Shown here one piece after another: positions 1-8,369 of a stretch of DNA of 55,908 bases. A program made the position numbers and the translations under genes. The notes beneath the pieces are model-generated. The model saw nothing but the letters and a program-made list of their open reading frames with translations. It was not told where the DNA came from and did no database searches. Location: contig JAFTVV010000036.1 in the NCBI GenBank assembly GCA_017465625.1, positions 1 through 55,908 of the forward strand, read 5' to 3'. Position 1 is the first letter of the stretch. Each line of letters starts with the position of its first letter. The DNA is from Oscillospiraceae bacterium. Lineage in GTDB: Bacteria > Bacillota > Clostridia > Oscillospirales > Oscillospiraceae.

Positions 1-592
1 ACAGGGGACGGTTCTCTGTCTTGACGAAAATTAAGAAGACAGTGGGACAAAGGGACGGTTCTAATATCTCCTCGTCCCCTTTTCGTATCCCCCCTGGAAT
101 TGCCTGAAATCGGCAATTCTTTTCCCCCTTTAGGCAAGGGGGGCTTTTCCTAATACGAGGGGACGGTTCTGTCGTCTCCTCAGCTTCGTTGAAAAGTGCG
201 TCAACCCATCGATAGAATCCGTAGGGGAGGCTATCAGCCTCCCGCAGGCGGATGATATGTACAGTGTAGTAACATGGTATACAAGTAGTGCAATGACATG
301 GTATCCACTTTTGTAGTACAATAAAGGTATCTAAAAACGCGGAGGACAAGGGGACGGTTCTAATATCTCCTCGTCCCCTTGTCGTATCCCCCCTGGAATT
401 GCCTGAAATCGGCAATTCCTTCCCCCCTTTAGGCAAGGGGGGCTTTTTCGTTTGCCTAAAATCGGCAATTCCTTCCCCCCTTTAGGCAAGGGGGGCATAT
501 TCCTAAGATGGCGATTTCGTCCCTTTTAGGCAAGGGGGGCATGTTTCTAAGATTGGCGATTTCGTCCCTTTTATGCAAGGGGCATATCCTTT
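1..592. repeat. Gene-free repeat region with decaying hairpin modules
   Basis: No credible gene lies here. A module of about 96 bp occurs at 52-147 and again, nearly identical, at 351-446. Each copy has three parts: an inverted repeat (arms 346-356 and 372-382 in copy 2, 11 bp, perfect), a GGAATTGCC/GGCAATTCC hairpin (about 395-419) and a C-rich/G-rich hairpin around TTTAGGC. Partial, progressively degraded copies of the last two parts follow at about 450-506, 508-541 and 553-592. Between the full copies, 180-340 is unique apart from two ACATGGTAT repeats near 270 and 293. The layout fits REP/MITE-like intergenic repeats, but no flanking target duplications were identified. Confidence 0.75.
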
Positions 593-630
593 GGGCGAAG
601 AACGGATGTTCTTCGCCCTTTGATTTTGTG
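593..630 (+). terminator. Rho-independent terminator-like hairpin
   Basis: A perfect 10-bp stem (593-602 with 609-618, GGGCGAAGAA paired with TTCTTCGCCC) and a six-base loop are followed by a T-rich run (TTTGATTTTG). It sits between the repeat region and the promoter of the ymdB operon. It would stop + strand transcription entering from upstream or insulate the operon. Confidence 0.55.
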
Positions 631-631
631 C

Positions 632-660
632 TTGCAAGTAGGGCGCAGGTGGTATATACT
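632..660 (+). promoter_or_regulatory. Candidate sigma-A promoter of the ymdB operon
   Basis: TTGCAA at 632-637 (4/6 of consensus) and TATACT at 655-660 (5/6) are separated by 17 bp. This predicts a start near 667 and a leader of about 23 nt before the ATG at 690. A further TATAAT lies at 663-668 without a matching -35, so the exact start is uncertain. Confidence 0.4.
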
Positions 661-689
661 ATTATAATAATGGAAAATGGGGTGGGTAT

Positions 690-1466
690 ATGGATTTTAA
701 GATTTTGGCTGTCGGTGACGTGGTGGGCACACCCGGTGTAGACCGCATCTGCCGCAGTTTGCGGCAGTTAAAAAAGCGCACCGGTGCGGATTTTGTCACT
801 GTTTGCGGTGAAAACGCCAGCGGTGTCGGTATGACCCCCCGACAGGGCGAAGACCTGCTGGACGCCGGCGCAGACGTGATCACCATGGGCAATCACACCT
901 TCAGCAAACGGGAAATTGTGGACTATATGGATGAACAGCCCCGTATCCTGCGTCCTGCCAACTATGCCCCCCAAACCCCGGGGCGAGGCTATGGCATCTA
1001 TGAAACCGCCTGTGGTCCGGTGGCAGTCATCGACCTGATTGGTCGCTGTAATATGGATTTTGCGCCGGATAATCCCTTTTTGATGATCGACAAAATTCTC
1101 AAAGATATACCCACCAAGCTGATTTTTGTGGAGTTTCACGCAGAGGCCACCTCTGAGAAGCTGGCTATGGGCTATATGCTGGACGGTCGCATCAGCGCTC
1201 TGTGGGGCACCCACACCCACGTGCCTACCAGCGATGCGCAGGTACTCCCGAAAGGCACAGGCTACGTTACGGATTTGGGAATGACCGGCCCCAAAAATGC
1301 CGTTTTGGGCGTACAGCCCAAGCAGTCCATTGCCAAATTCCGTGGGGATTTGACCAGCCGCTACCAATGGGCAGACGGCCCTACCAAGCTGGAAGCGGTG
1401 CTGTTTACCATTGATACCAACACCGGACTTTGCCGCAAGGCAGAAAGAGTGGATTTATATGATTAA
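690..1466 (+). CDS. ymdB: YmdB-family metallophosphoesterase (cyclic-nucleotide phosphodiesterase type)
   Basis: This 258-residue protein matches the full length of the YmdB/TIGR00282 family of dinuclear-metal phosphoesterases, whose Bacillus member hydrolyses 2',3'-cyclic nucleotides and influences biofilm and motility decisions. The metal-binding motifs are visible in order: GDVVG (about residue 9), GENASG (about 40), GNHTF (about 68), FHAEATSEK (about 150) and GTHTHVPTSD (about 173). There is no signal peptide or membrane segment, so it is cytoplasmic. The ATG at 690 follows a purine-rich GGGGTGGG. Its last codons overlap the next start by 8 bp, which suggests translational coupling with the yhaO-type nuclease gene. 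Confidence 0.9.
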   Translation: MDFKILAVGDVVGTPGVDRICRSLRQLKKRTGADFVTVCGENASGVGMTPRQGEDLLDAGADVITMGNHTFSKREIVDYMDEQPRILRPANYAPQTPGRGYGIYETACGPVAVIDLIGRCNMDFAPDNPFLMIDKILKDIPTKLIFVEFHAEATSEKLAMGYMLDGRISALWGTHTHVPTSDAQVLPKGTGYVTDLGMTGPKNAVLGVQPKQSIAKFRGDLTSRYQWADGPTKLEAVLFTIDTNTGLCRKAERVDLYD

Positions 1467-2532
1467 GATTTTGCACAGTGCCGACTGGCATCTGGATGCC
1501 CCAATGCGTGGGCACAGTGAAAGTGAATCTGCCTATCTGCGGCAGGAGCTTTCCAAGCTTCCTCAAAAAATATGCAAGCTGTGTTCGCAGGAGCAGTGCG
1601 ATTTACTGCTCCTGTCCGGTGACCTGTTCGACGGCAAAGCAACCCCTGTCACCGTCAAGGCCGTACAGCGGGCACTGGAAGAAGTCCGCATTCCTGTGCT
1701 GATTGCCCCCGGCAATCACGACTGCGTAACACCGGACAGTCCTTATGCCCAACCCGGTTGGCCGGAAAATGTACATATTTTCAAAGAGGCAAAAATGCAG
1801 AGCATTGCTTTTCCTGCATTGGATCTGCGTGTTCACGGAGCAGGCTACGAAGCAATGGACTGCCCTGCCCTGCTCAAGGGCTTCCACGCCGACGGTGGAG
1901 AAACGTGGCAAATCGGTGTGCTCCACGGTGAAATGGAGGGCAGCAATACCCCCTACTGTCCCATCTCCCGGGAACAGCTGCGCAACAGCAATCTGCATTA
2001 TTTGGCTTTGGGGCATATCCACAAGGGCGGCAGTCTGCGCACCGGCAACAGCTTGTGCGCCTGGCCCGGCTGTCCGATGGGTCGAGGCTTTGACGAATTA
2101 GGTGCAAAGGGTGTCATTCTGGTGACCCTGGACGAAACGGTGCAGGCCGCCTTTATACCCATCGACACCCCCCGTTTTTACGATGAAGAAGTGGTCGTTG
2201 GTGAGAGTGCCCACAGCGCCCTTGCAAACATTCTGCCTGCATTGGAATCTCAGGATTTTTATCGGGTAACCTTTACAGGCTACTGCACACCCATTGAATT
2301 AGACAGTCTTTACAGTGCCTTTTCCCACATTCCCCATCTGACCCTCCGGGACAACACCTTGCCGGAGCAGGATTTGTGGGGCACTGCAGATGAAGACAGC
2401 TTAGAGGGTGTGTTCTTCTCTATGCTTCAGCAAGCATCCCGGGACGAAAATCCTGTAAAGCAGGAACGAGCCAAACTGGCGGCACGTATTGCACGTCAGA
2501 TATTGGACGGTCAGGAGGTGAAGCTGCCGTGA
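1459..2532 (+). CDS. yhaO: YhaO-type DNA repair exonuclease, SbcD-like phosphoesterase subunit
   Basis: This 357-residue calcineurin-like phosphoesterase resembles the nuclease half of SbcD/Mre11-type complexes, specifically the YhaO group paired with YhaN. Visible metal motifs are HSADWHLDAP at the N-terminus, GDLFDG, PGNHDCV and ALGHIHKGG. A frame extends upstream to 1411, but the ATG at 1459 starts the family-typical MIKILHSADWH sequence and overlaps the ymdB stop by 8 bp, so I chose it. The C-terminal ~130 residues form the capping/accessory region. The stop overlaps the GTG of the next gene by four bases, typical of subunits made in fixed ratio. Confidence 0.9.
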   Translation: MIKILHSADWHLDAPMRGHSESESAYLRQELSKLPQKICKLCSQEQCDLLLLSGDLFDGKATPVTVKAVQRALEEVRIPVLIAPGNHDCVTPDSPYAQPGWPENVHIFKEAKMQSIAFPALDLRVHGAGYEAMDCPALLKGFHADGGETWQIGVLHGEMEGSNTPYCPISREQLRNSNLHYLALGHIHKGGSLRTGNSLCAWPGCPMGRGFDELGAKGVILVTLDETVQAAFIPIDTPRFYDEEVVVGESAHSALANILPALESQDFYRVTFTGYCTPIELDSLYSAFSHIPHLTLRDNTLPEQDLWGTADEDSLEGVFFSMLQQASRDENPVKQERAKLAARIARQILDGQEVKLP

Positions 2533-4688
2533 AAATCTACTCTATGACCGCCACTTTTGGCAAATTACAGCACGAAACACTGCGCTTTGAAGATGGACTA
2601 AACATTATTGAAGCACCCAATGAATGGGGCAAAAGCACCTGGTGCGCCTTCATCACCGCAATGCTCTACGGCATCGACACCCGTCAGCGTGCCGGTGGCG
2701 CGGTGCTGGCCGGCAAGGAACGTTTCGCCCCCTGGTCCGGTGCCGCTATGTCCGGCACAATGGAAATCCACTGGAACGGAAAAGACATCACCATTGAACG
2801 CTCCGGCAAACCCCGTATCCCCTTCGGTGAATTTAAAGCATACGAGACCCACAGTGGTCTGCCTGTACCGGAGCTTACCGCTGCCAACTGCGGTCAACAG
2901 CTTTTGGGTGTGGAGCGCAGTGTATTTACCCGTGCCGGTTTTATCCGTCTGCAGGATATGCCGGTCACTCAGGATGACTCTCTGCGCCGCCGACTCAACA
3001 GTCTGGTAACCACCGGTGACGAAAGCTGTGCCGCCGATACCCTGGGCAAACAGCTTCGGGATTTGAAAAACAAATGCCGCTTCAATCGGTCCGGTCTGCT
3101 CCCTCAGGCGGAACAGGAACAGGCACTTTTACAGGAAAAACTGGACCGTTTACAGGCGCTTCAGCAGTGCATTGCGCAGCAGCGGATTTTGCAAAAGAAT
3201 CTGGAACGGCAGATTCGGGATTTGGAAAATCACGCCGCGGCTCTGCGTTACGAAAACGCCCAACAGGGACACCTCAAAATTGAAGAAGCAAAGGCCCAGT
3301 GCCAGCAGCTTGCGGCACAGCTTCAGCAGTTGCAGGATACCTGCGATCAGCTGCCAACAAAAGCTGCCGCAATGGATGCGCTAAACGAGCTGGAAGCTTT
3401 GCAAAGCAAGCAAATCGCATTAAATGCCCGTCTGTCTGCCGTCACCGCACCTCCTGCACAGCCGGAAGTGCCGGTGCTGTTTACAGGGCTGTCCCCGGCA
3501 CAGGCTTTGGAAAATGCCCAAAGCGATACAAACCGCTACAACGCCCTGATGAGTGCAAAAAAAGAAAAGACCGGCTGGATTGTATTTGCCTTACTTGCCG
3601 TCATTGCCCTTTTAGGGGTTGCGGTGGGTATGGCTCTGCTCCATCCGGTGCCCGTGTGGCTGTGGATTGGCTGTGGCGCACTGGTGGCAGTCGGCTTGAT
3701 CTATGGTCTGGTTTCTACCTCTGCCGGTGCAAAGAAAAAGCAAGAAGCCTTGCAGGAAATTGCATCCAAATATCCGGCACTGACGGTTGATCACTGGATT
3801 GCATATGCCCAGCAGTATGCACAGCAGGTACAGACTTATCAACAGGAATTGGCACAGTACGAACAGCACTGCGGCACCCTGACCGCAGAAAAAGCAGCAT
3901 TGCAAAACGCTATGACCCAGCTTTGCGGTGACAGAACACCGGAAGCGCATAAAGCGTACTTCTCCCACATTTTACAGCAGCACAACGACTGCGAAGCACA
4001 AAAGCAGGCATTGGAACAGGCTGAGCGGCATTATGACGGTCTTTGTGCCGTGGTATCTACACCTGCCCCTGCGGCAATGCCGGACAGTCTGACCCTTTCT
4101 CAGGAAGAGACCGACCGCACACTGGATTCTGCACATTTCGAGCTGAAGCAATCTCAGCTGAAAATGGGACAGTGCCTTGGTCAGGCAGAAAGCTTCGGTA
4201 CAGAACAGTCCATCAAGGCACGGTTGGAGCAGGTAAATCTTCGCATTGCCCGACTGGAGGAGTACTTCAAAGCACTGGAACTGGCACAGGAGGCACTGTA
4301 TCAGGCCTCTTCCGCACTGCAACGCAAATTTGCTCCCCGGATCAGCAAGCAGGCGCAAGAGTATTTTGCCTTCCTCACCGACAACCGGTACGAAAAACTG
4401 ACCATCAGCGACGACTTTTCCCTGTTTACTGCCGCCCGTGAGGAGGATGTGACCCACGGCGTACAGTGGCGTTCCGACGGCACTGCCGATCAGCTTTATT
4501 TCGCACTGCGGCTGGCAGTTGCTCAGGCACTGACCCCGGATGCGCCCTTGGTGCTGGATGATGCCTTCGTGCGCTTCGATGATGCGCGCCTTGCAAAGGC
4601 TCTGGAACTGCTGAAAAAGGAATCTGACGGCAAGCAGGTTCTGGTATTTTCCTGTCAGTCCAGAGAAAAGCGCATCTTGTCAAAATGA
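2529..4688 (+). CDS. yhaN: YhaN-type AAA ATPase, SbcC/Rad50-like
   Basis: This 719-residue protein is the ATPase partner of YhaO. Its N-terminus has the Rad50-like Walker A variant PNEWGKST (about residues 31-38). Glutamine-rich coiled coils fill roughly 185-285 and 415-600. A C-terminal Walker B, LVLDDAFVRFDD, lies near residues 675-690, followed by the VLVFSCQSRE segment typical of SbcC C-termini. Two hydrophobic segments at about 349-397 interrupt the coiled coil, as in other Firmicutes YhaN proteins, and suggest membrane association. The start is GTG, overlapping the yhaO stop. The pair is expected to process DNA ends or recombination intermediates. Confidence 0.88.
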   Translation: MKIYSMTATFGKLQHETLRFEDGLNIIEAPNEWGKSTWCAFITAMLYGIDTRQRAGGAVLAGKERFAPWSGAAMSGTMEIHWNGKDITIERSGKPRIPFGEFKAYETHSGLPVPELTAANCGQQLLGVERSVFTRAGFIRLQDMPVTQDDSLRRRLNSLVTTGDESCAADTLGKQLRDLKNKCRFNRSGLLPQAEQEQALLQEKLDRLQALQQCIAQQRILQKNLERQIRDLENHAAALRYENAQQGHLKIEEAKAQCQQLAAQLQQLQDTCDQLPTKAAAMDALNELEALQSKQIALNARLSAVTAPPAQPEVPVLFTGLSPAQALENAQSDTNRYNALMSAKKEKTGWIVFALLAVIALLGVAVGMALLHPVPVWLWIGCGALVAVGLIYGLVSTSAGAKKKQEALQEIASKYPALTVDHWIAYAQQYAQQVQTYQQELAQYEQHCGTLTAEKAALQNAMTQLCGDRTPEAHKAYFSHILQQHNDCEAQKQALEQAERHYDGLCAVVSTPAPAAMPDSLTLSQEETDRTLDSAHFELKQSQLKMGQCLGQAESFGTEQSIKARLEQVNLRIARLEEYFKALELAQEALYQASSALQRKFAPRISKQAQEYFAFLTDNRYEKLTISDDFSLFTAAREEDVTHGVQWRSDGTADQLYFALRLAVAQALTPDAPLVLDDAFVRFDDARLAKALELLKKESDGKQVLVFSCQSREKRILSK

Positions 4689-4739
4689 TCTGAAATAAAC
4701 ACTGTGATTCCCCATAAAATGGATTAAAGGAGTGATTTT

Positions 4740-5417
4740 ATGGAATTGAGAGAAATTACTTATTGGGCTGTTGCGTTACGCATTCTGACCGCTGTGATTT
4801 TAGGCGGTGCAATGGGTTGGGAGCGCGGTCTGAAGAACCGTGCCGCAGGCCTGCGCACCTATATGCTGGTTTGCGTAGGCTCTTGCCTGATTATGCTGAC
4901 CAATCAGTACATTTTCCAAACAAACGGTCACGCAGGCGACCCGGTACGTATGGGCGCACAGGTGGTTAGCGGCATCGGCTTTTTAGGTGCAGGCACCATC
5001 ATCGTCACCCGTCGTCATCAAATCAAGGGCCTGACCACTGCCGCCGGTCTGTGGGCCTCGGCAGGTGTGGGTTTAGCCATTGGCATCGGCTTTTACGAAG
5101 CCGCCGTTGTTGGCGTAGCTGCCGTTTTGGTGATTATGACCATTATGCAGAAGATGGACAGCAAAATGCATCGCAGTGCCAAATCCCTGGATATCTATTT
5201 TGAGCTGTCCGCAGACAGCTCCTTGGGAGATTTTTTGCGGCAGATCCGCCAGCAGGGCATTGAAATCTGCGACCTGCAAAAAGAAATCGGTGCAGACGTG
5301 GAAAGCGGCACCCGTGCCTATACCGCCAACATCGAGCTGCAGCGCCGTGTACCCCTTGCAGACATTTTAAAACTGCTTTTAACGATGGAAGGCGTTTCCT
5401 ACGTAGAAGTAATCTGA
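4740..5417 (+). CDS. mgtC: MgtC/SapB family membrane protein
   Basis: This 225-residue protein has the MgtC signature: a first helix, then GWERGLKNRAAGLRTYMLVCVGS (about residues 27-50), VVSGIGFLGAGTI (about 78-90) and KGLTTAAGLWASAGVGLA. There are four or five helices in the first ~135 residues. The last ~80 residues form a soluble ACT-like domain (DIYFELSADSSLGDFLRQI onward). MgtC proteins modulate magnesium or phosphate homeostasis and ATP synthase activity in other bacteria; the role here is unknown. A good AAAGGAGTG ribosome site precedes the ATG. It lies 51 bp after yhaN with no terminator visible, so it is probably in the same operon. Confidence 0.88.
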   Translation: MELREITYWAVALRILTAVILGGAMGWERGLKNRAAGLRTYMLVCVGSCLIMLTNQYIFQTNGHAGDPVRMGAQVVSGIGFLGAGTIIVTRRHQIKGLTTAAGLWASAGVGLAIGIGFYEAAVVGVAAVLVIMTIMQKMDSKMHRSAKSLDIYFELSADSSLGDFLRQIRQQGIEICDLQKEIGADVESGTRAYTANIELQRRVPLADILKLLLTMEGVSYVEVI

Positions 5418-5479
5418 TTTGACGGATCGGGTCTGTAGTTTTACACGCCCCCTTTTACTATATGAAGGAGTAATTTGCT

Positions 5480-6838
5480 ATGAATATTATTATTGCAGGT
5501 GGCGGCAAGGTTGGTCAAACACTGGCCCATCAGCTCTCTGCCGAAGGACACAACCTGACAATGATTGACAGCAACAATCACGTTTTGGAACATTCTGTGG
5601 AGCAGTATGACGCCATGGCGGTTTCCGGCAACTGCGCCTCTAAAGAGGTGCTGCTGAACGCCTCCGTAAGCGAGGCGGATTTGCTGATTGCCGTGACCGC
5701 TATGGACGAAGTGAATCTGCTGTGCTGTATGACCGCCCACGGCCTGAACCCCAATCTGCACACCATCGCCCGTATCCGCACCCCGGAATACGCCGACCAA
5801 ATTATGACCATGCGGGAGGTTTTCCCTCTTTCTATGACGGTCAATCCTGAAAAACAGGCCGCCAAGGAAATTGAGCGACTGCTGAAATTCCCCGGTTTCC
5901 TCCGCCGTGAGTCCTTTGCCAAGGGTCGTGCGGAAATTGTGGAGCTGCGTATAGACGCCAGCAGCAAGCTCTGTAATTTACCCCTGAGTGAAATGGGCAA
6001 TGTCATCAAATGCCGGGTGCTGGTATGCGCTGTTTTGCGTGCCGGTAACGCCGTCGCCCCCAGCGGCAACTTCGTTCTTCAGGAAGGGGATCGCATTTTT
6101 GTCACTGCCCCGACCTCCAATCTGGAAGTTCTGCTTAAAAACCTTGGCATTGTGCCGAAAAAAGCAAAGAAAATCCTCATTTGCGGTGGCGGCCGGGTCA
6201 GCTATTACCTGACCAGTCTTTTAGCCGACGACAACATCTCCGTGTATCTGATGGAAAAGGATCGGCAGCAGTGCGTGCGCCTGGCAAAGGAATTGCCCAA
6301 TGCCACCATCATTTACGGCGACTGCAGCTCCCACACCCTCTTGGAGGATCAGGGCATCGAAAATATGGACAGCGTCATCACCCTTACCGGCACAGACGAG
6401 ACCAATATGATCATCTCCCTGTATGCCGGCAGCCGCGGTGTGAACCAAATCATCACCAAGCTCAGCCGTGCTGAAAACAGCGCGCTGGCAGACAGTATGG
6501 CGCTGGGCAGTACCGTTACCCCCAGAGAACTGTGCTGTAATAACATTGTGCAGTATGTCCGTGCAATGCAAAACCAAACCGGTGCGGCCATTTCCGTGCA
6601 TACCATCGCTGACGGACAGGTGGAGGCTGTGGAATTTTTGGTAGACGAAACCACCAAGCACTGCAGCAAGCCGCTGAAGGACATTAAACTCAAACCCAAT
6701 GTGCTGATTGCCAGCATCACCCACGGTGCAAACACCCAAGTACCCAACGGTTTATCGGAATTTATGCCCGGTGATACCATTGTGGTTGTTACCAGTGGAC
6801 GGGGCGTTCTGCACAACGTCAACGATATTTTCGCCTGA
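5480..6838 (+). CDS. trkA: Trk potassium uptake regulatory subunit TrkA
   Basis: This 452-residue cytoplasmic protein has the TrkA layout of two tandem RCK units. Rossmann nucleotide-binding motifs are visible at IIIAGGGKVGQTLA (residues 3-16) and ILICGGGRVSYYL (about 232). Each is followed by an RCK_C domain, ending near residues 220 and 450 with the PGDTIVVVTSG element. TrkA binds NAD(H)/ATP and gates the TrkH channel. An AAGGAG site lies 8 bp before the ATG. The gene ends 8 bp before trkH, forming the usual trkAH pair. Confidence 0.94.
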   Translation: MNIIIAGGGKVGQTLAHQLSAEGHNLTMIDSNNHVLEHSVEQYDAMAVSGNCASKEVLLNASVSEADLLIAVTAMDEVNLLCCMTAHGLNPNLHTIARIRTPEYADQIMTMREVFPLSMTVNPEKQAAKEIERLLKFPGFLRRESFAKGRAEIVELRIDASSKLCNLPLSEMGNVIKCRVLVCAVLRAGNAVAPSGNFVLQEGDRIFVTAPTSNLEVLLKNLGIVPKKAKKILICGGGRVSYYLTSLLADDNISVYLMEKDRQQCVRLAKELPNATIIYGDCSSHTLLEDQGIENMDSVITLTGTDETNMIISLYAGSRGVNQIITKLSRAENSALADSMALGSTVTPRELCCNNIVQYVRAMQNQTGAAISVHTIADGQVEAVEFLVDETTKHCSKPLKDIKLKPNVLIASITHGANTQVPNGLSEFMPGDTIVVVTSGRGVLHNVNDIFA

Positions 6839-6846
6839 GGTTTCTT

Positions 6847-8301
6847 ATGAACTATAAAATGACCGGGCGATTTATCGCCCAACTGACTGCCATCGAAGGG
6901 GTCTTTATGATCCCGGCGCTGCTGATCAGCCTGTTTTCAAAGGAAAATGCCGCCATTCAAGGCTTTTTATATGCCTTGGTGATTATCCTCGCCTTCTCGG
7001 GGCTTTTGTACCTGCTCTGCCGAAAGGCCAAGCGGCGCTTCGGTCCCCGTGACGGTCTGGTCTGTGTGGGTGTCAGCTGGATTATGATGAGTATATTGGG
7101 CTCACTGCCCTTTGTATTCTCCGGCTATATTCCCCGATTTGTGGACGCCCTTTTCGAGACCGTATCCGGCTTTACAACCACCGGTGCATCCATTCTTTCC
7201 GATGTAGAGGCGCTTCCTAAAGGACTTTTATATTGGCGCAGCTTTACCCACTGGGTAGGTGGTATGGGTGTTCTGGTGTTTCTGCTGGCCATCTCCACCG
7301 GCGGTGAGCGAGGAAAAGGCTTTACCATGCACCTAATGCGGGCAGAAAGCCCCGGTCCGGATGTAGGCAAGCTGGTGCCCAAAATGAAGCAGACTGCCAT
7401 TATCCTCTACGGCATCTATATGGCGCTGACCGTTTTGAATTTCCTGTTCCTGCTGTTTGGCGGTATGAATCTTTTCGACGCAGTTTGTACTGCCTTCGGC
7501 ACTGCCGGTACAGGCGGCTTCGGCATCAAAAACGATTCTATGGGTAGTTACAGCTCCTATATTCAGTGGGTAACCACCGTATTTATGTTCCTGTTCGGCA
7601 TCAACTTCAGCTGTTTCTATCTTCTGCTTTTAAAGCAGATTCGGGGCGTATTCCGGGACGAAGAGCTCCGGCTGTATTTTGGGATTGCCTTTGTATCCGT
7701 GGTGCTGATTGCATTTAATATTTACGATCTGTACGGCTCTGTGAGCGAAACCCTGAAGCACAGCGCTTTTCAGGTGTCCTCCGTCATGACCACCACCGGC
7801 TTCTCTACCACCGATTTTGACCAATGGCCAAGCTTTTCCAAGGGCATTTTACTGATGCTGATGGTGGTCGGTGCCTGTGCAGGCTCTACCGGCGGCGGCA
7901 TCAAGGTCGCCCGTGTACTGTTGCTTTTCAAGAGTCTGCGTCGAAACATTCGCCAAATTCTCAATCCCCGCAAGGTGATGGTGGTGCGCAATAACGGCCG
8001 TCCCGTGGAGGAAAAGGTGCTGGATAACACCAACGCCTACCTCTCTGCTTACGTCATTATCATTGTACTGAGCTTTTTGATTCTGTCATTGGACAACTTC
8101 TCCACCGGCACCAACATTTCCGCAGTGCTGGCCTGCTTCAACAACATCGGTCCCGGATTGGAAGCAGTCGGTCCGATGGCAAATTTCGGTGCGTACAGCG
8201 TGTCCTCCAAGCTGGTGCTGATTGTGGATATGCTGGCAGGCCGTTTGGAGATCTTCCCCATTCTGGTCCTGCTCTCCCGCAACACCTGGAAGGGTAAATA
8301 A
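6847..8301 (+). CDS. trkH: Trk potassium uptake channel subunit TrkH
   Basis: This 484-residue integral membrane protein shows several selectivity-filter and helix signatures of the TrkH/KtrB superfamily: ETVSGFTTTGASIL (about residues 107-120), TAFGTAGTGGFG, SSVMTTTGFSTTDF and the final FNNIGPGL. WRSFTHWVGGMGVLVFLLA is also typical. It would import potassium together with TrkA. A GAGG ribosome site overlaps the end of the spacer from trkA. It is the last gene of the + strand housekeeping operon and is followed directly by a terminator. Confidence 0.94.
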   Translation: MNYKMTGRFIAQLTAIEGVFMIPALLISLFSKENAAIQGFLYALVIILAFSGLLYLLCRKAKRRFGPRDGLVCVGVSWIMMSILGSLPFVFSGYIPRFVDALFETVSGFTTTGASILSDVEALPKGLLYWRSFTHWVGGMGVLVFLLAISTGGERGKGFTMHLMRAESPGPDVGKLVPKMKQTAIILYGIYMALTVLNFLFLLFGGMNLFDAVCTAFGTAGTGGFGIKNDSMGSYSSYIQWVTTVFMFLFGINFSCFYLLLLKQIRGVFRDEELRLYFGIAFVSVVLIAFNIYDLYGSVSETLKHSAFQVSSVMTTTGFSTTDFDQWPSFSKGILLMLMVVGACAGSTGGGIKVARVLLLFKSLRRNIRQILNPRKVMVVRNNGRPVEEKVLDNTNAYLSAYVIIIVLSFLILSLDNFSTGTNISAVLACFNNIGPGLEAVGPMANFGAYSVSSKLVLIVDMLAGRLEIFPILVLLSRNTWKGK

Positions 8302-8310
8302 TCCATACAA

Positions 8311-8352
8311 AAAGGGCTTTGGGTCTGTGTTCAACAAACCCAAAGCCCTTTT
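8311..8352. terminator. Bidirectional terminator between trkH and the glycan operon
   Basis: A 14-bp stem, AAAGGGCTTTGGGT paired with ACCCAAAGCCCTTT, encloses a loop of about 13 bases. A-rich sequence precedes it and TTTTAATTTT follows, so it can stop transcripts from both strands. It separates the convergent trkH and GH36 genes. Confidence 0.85.
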
Positions 8353-8369
8353 AATTTTAATGTCGTCCG

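Noticed and set aside
130-321. Small - strand frame in the repeat region
   Set aside because: It is made of repeat sequence and lacks a ribosome site.
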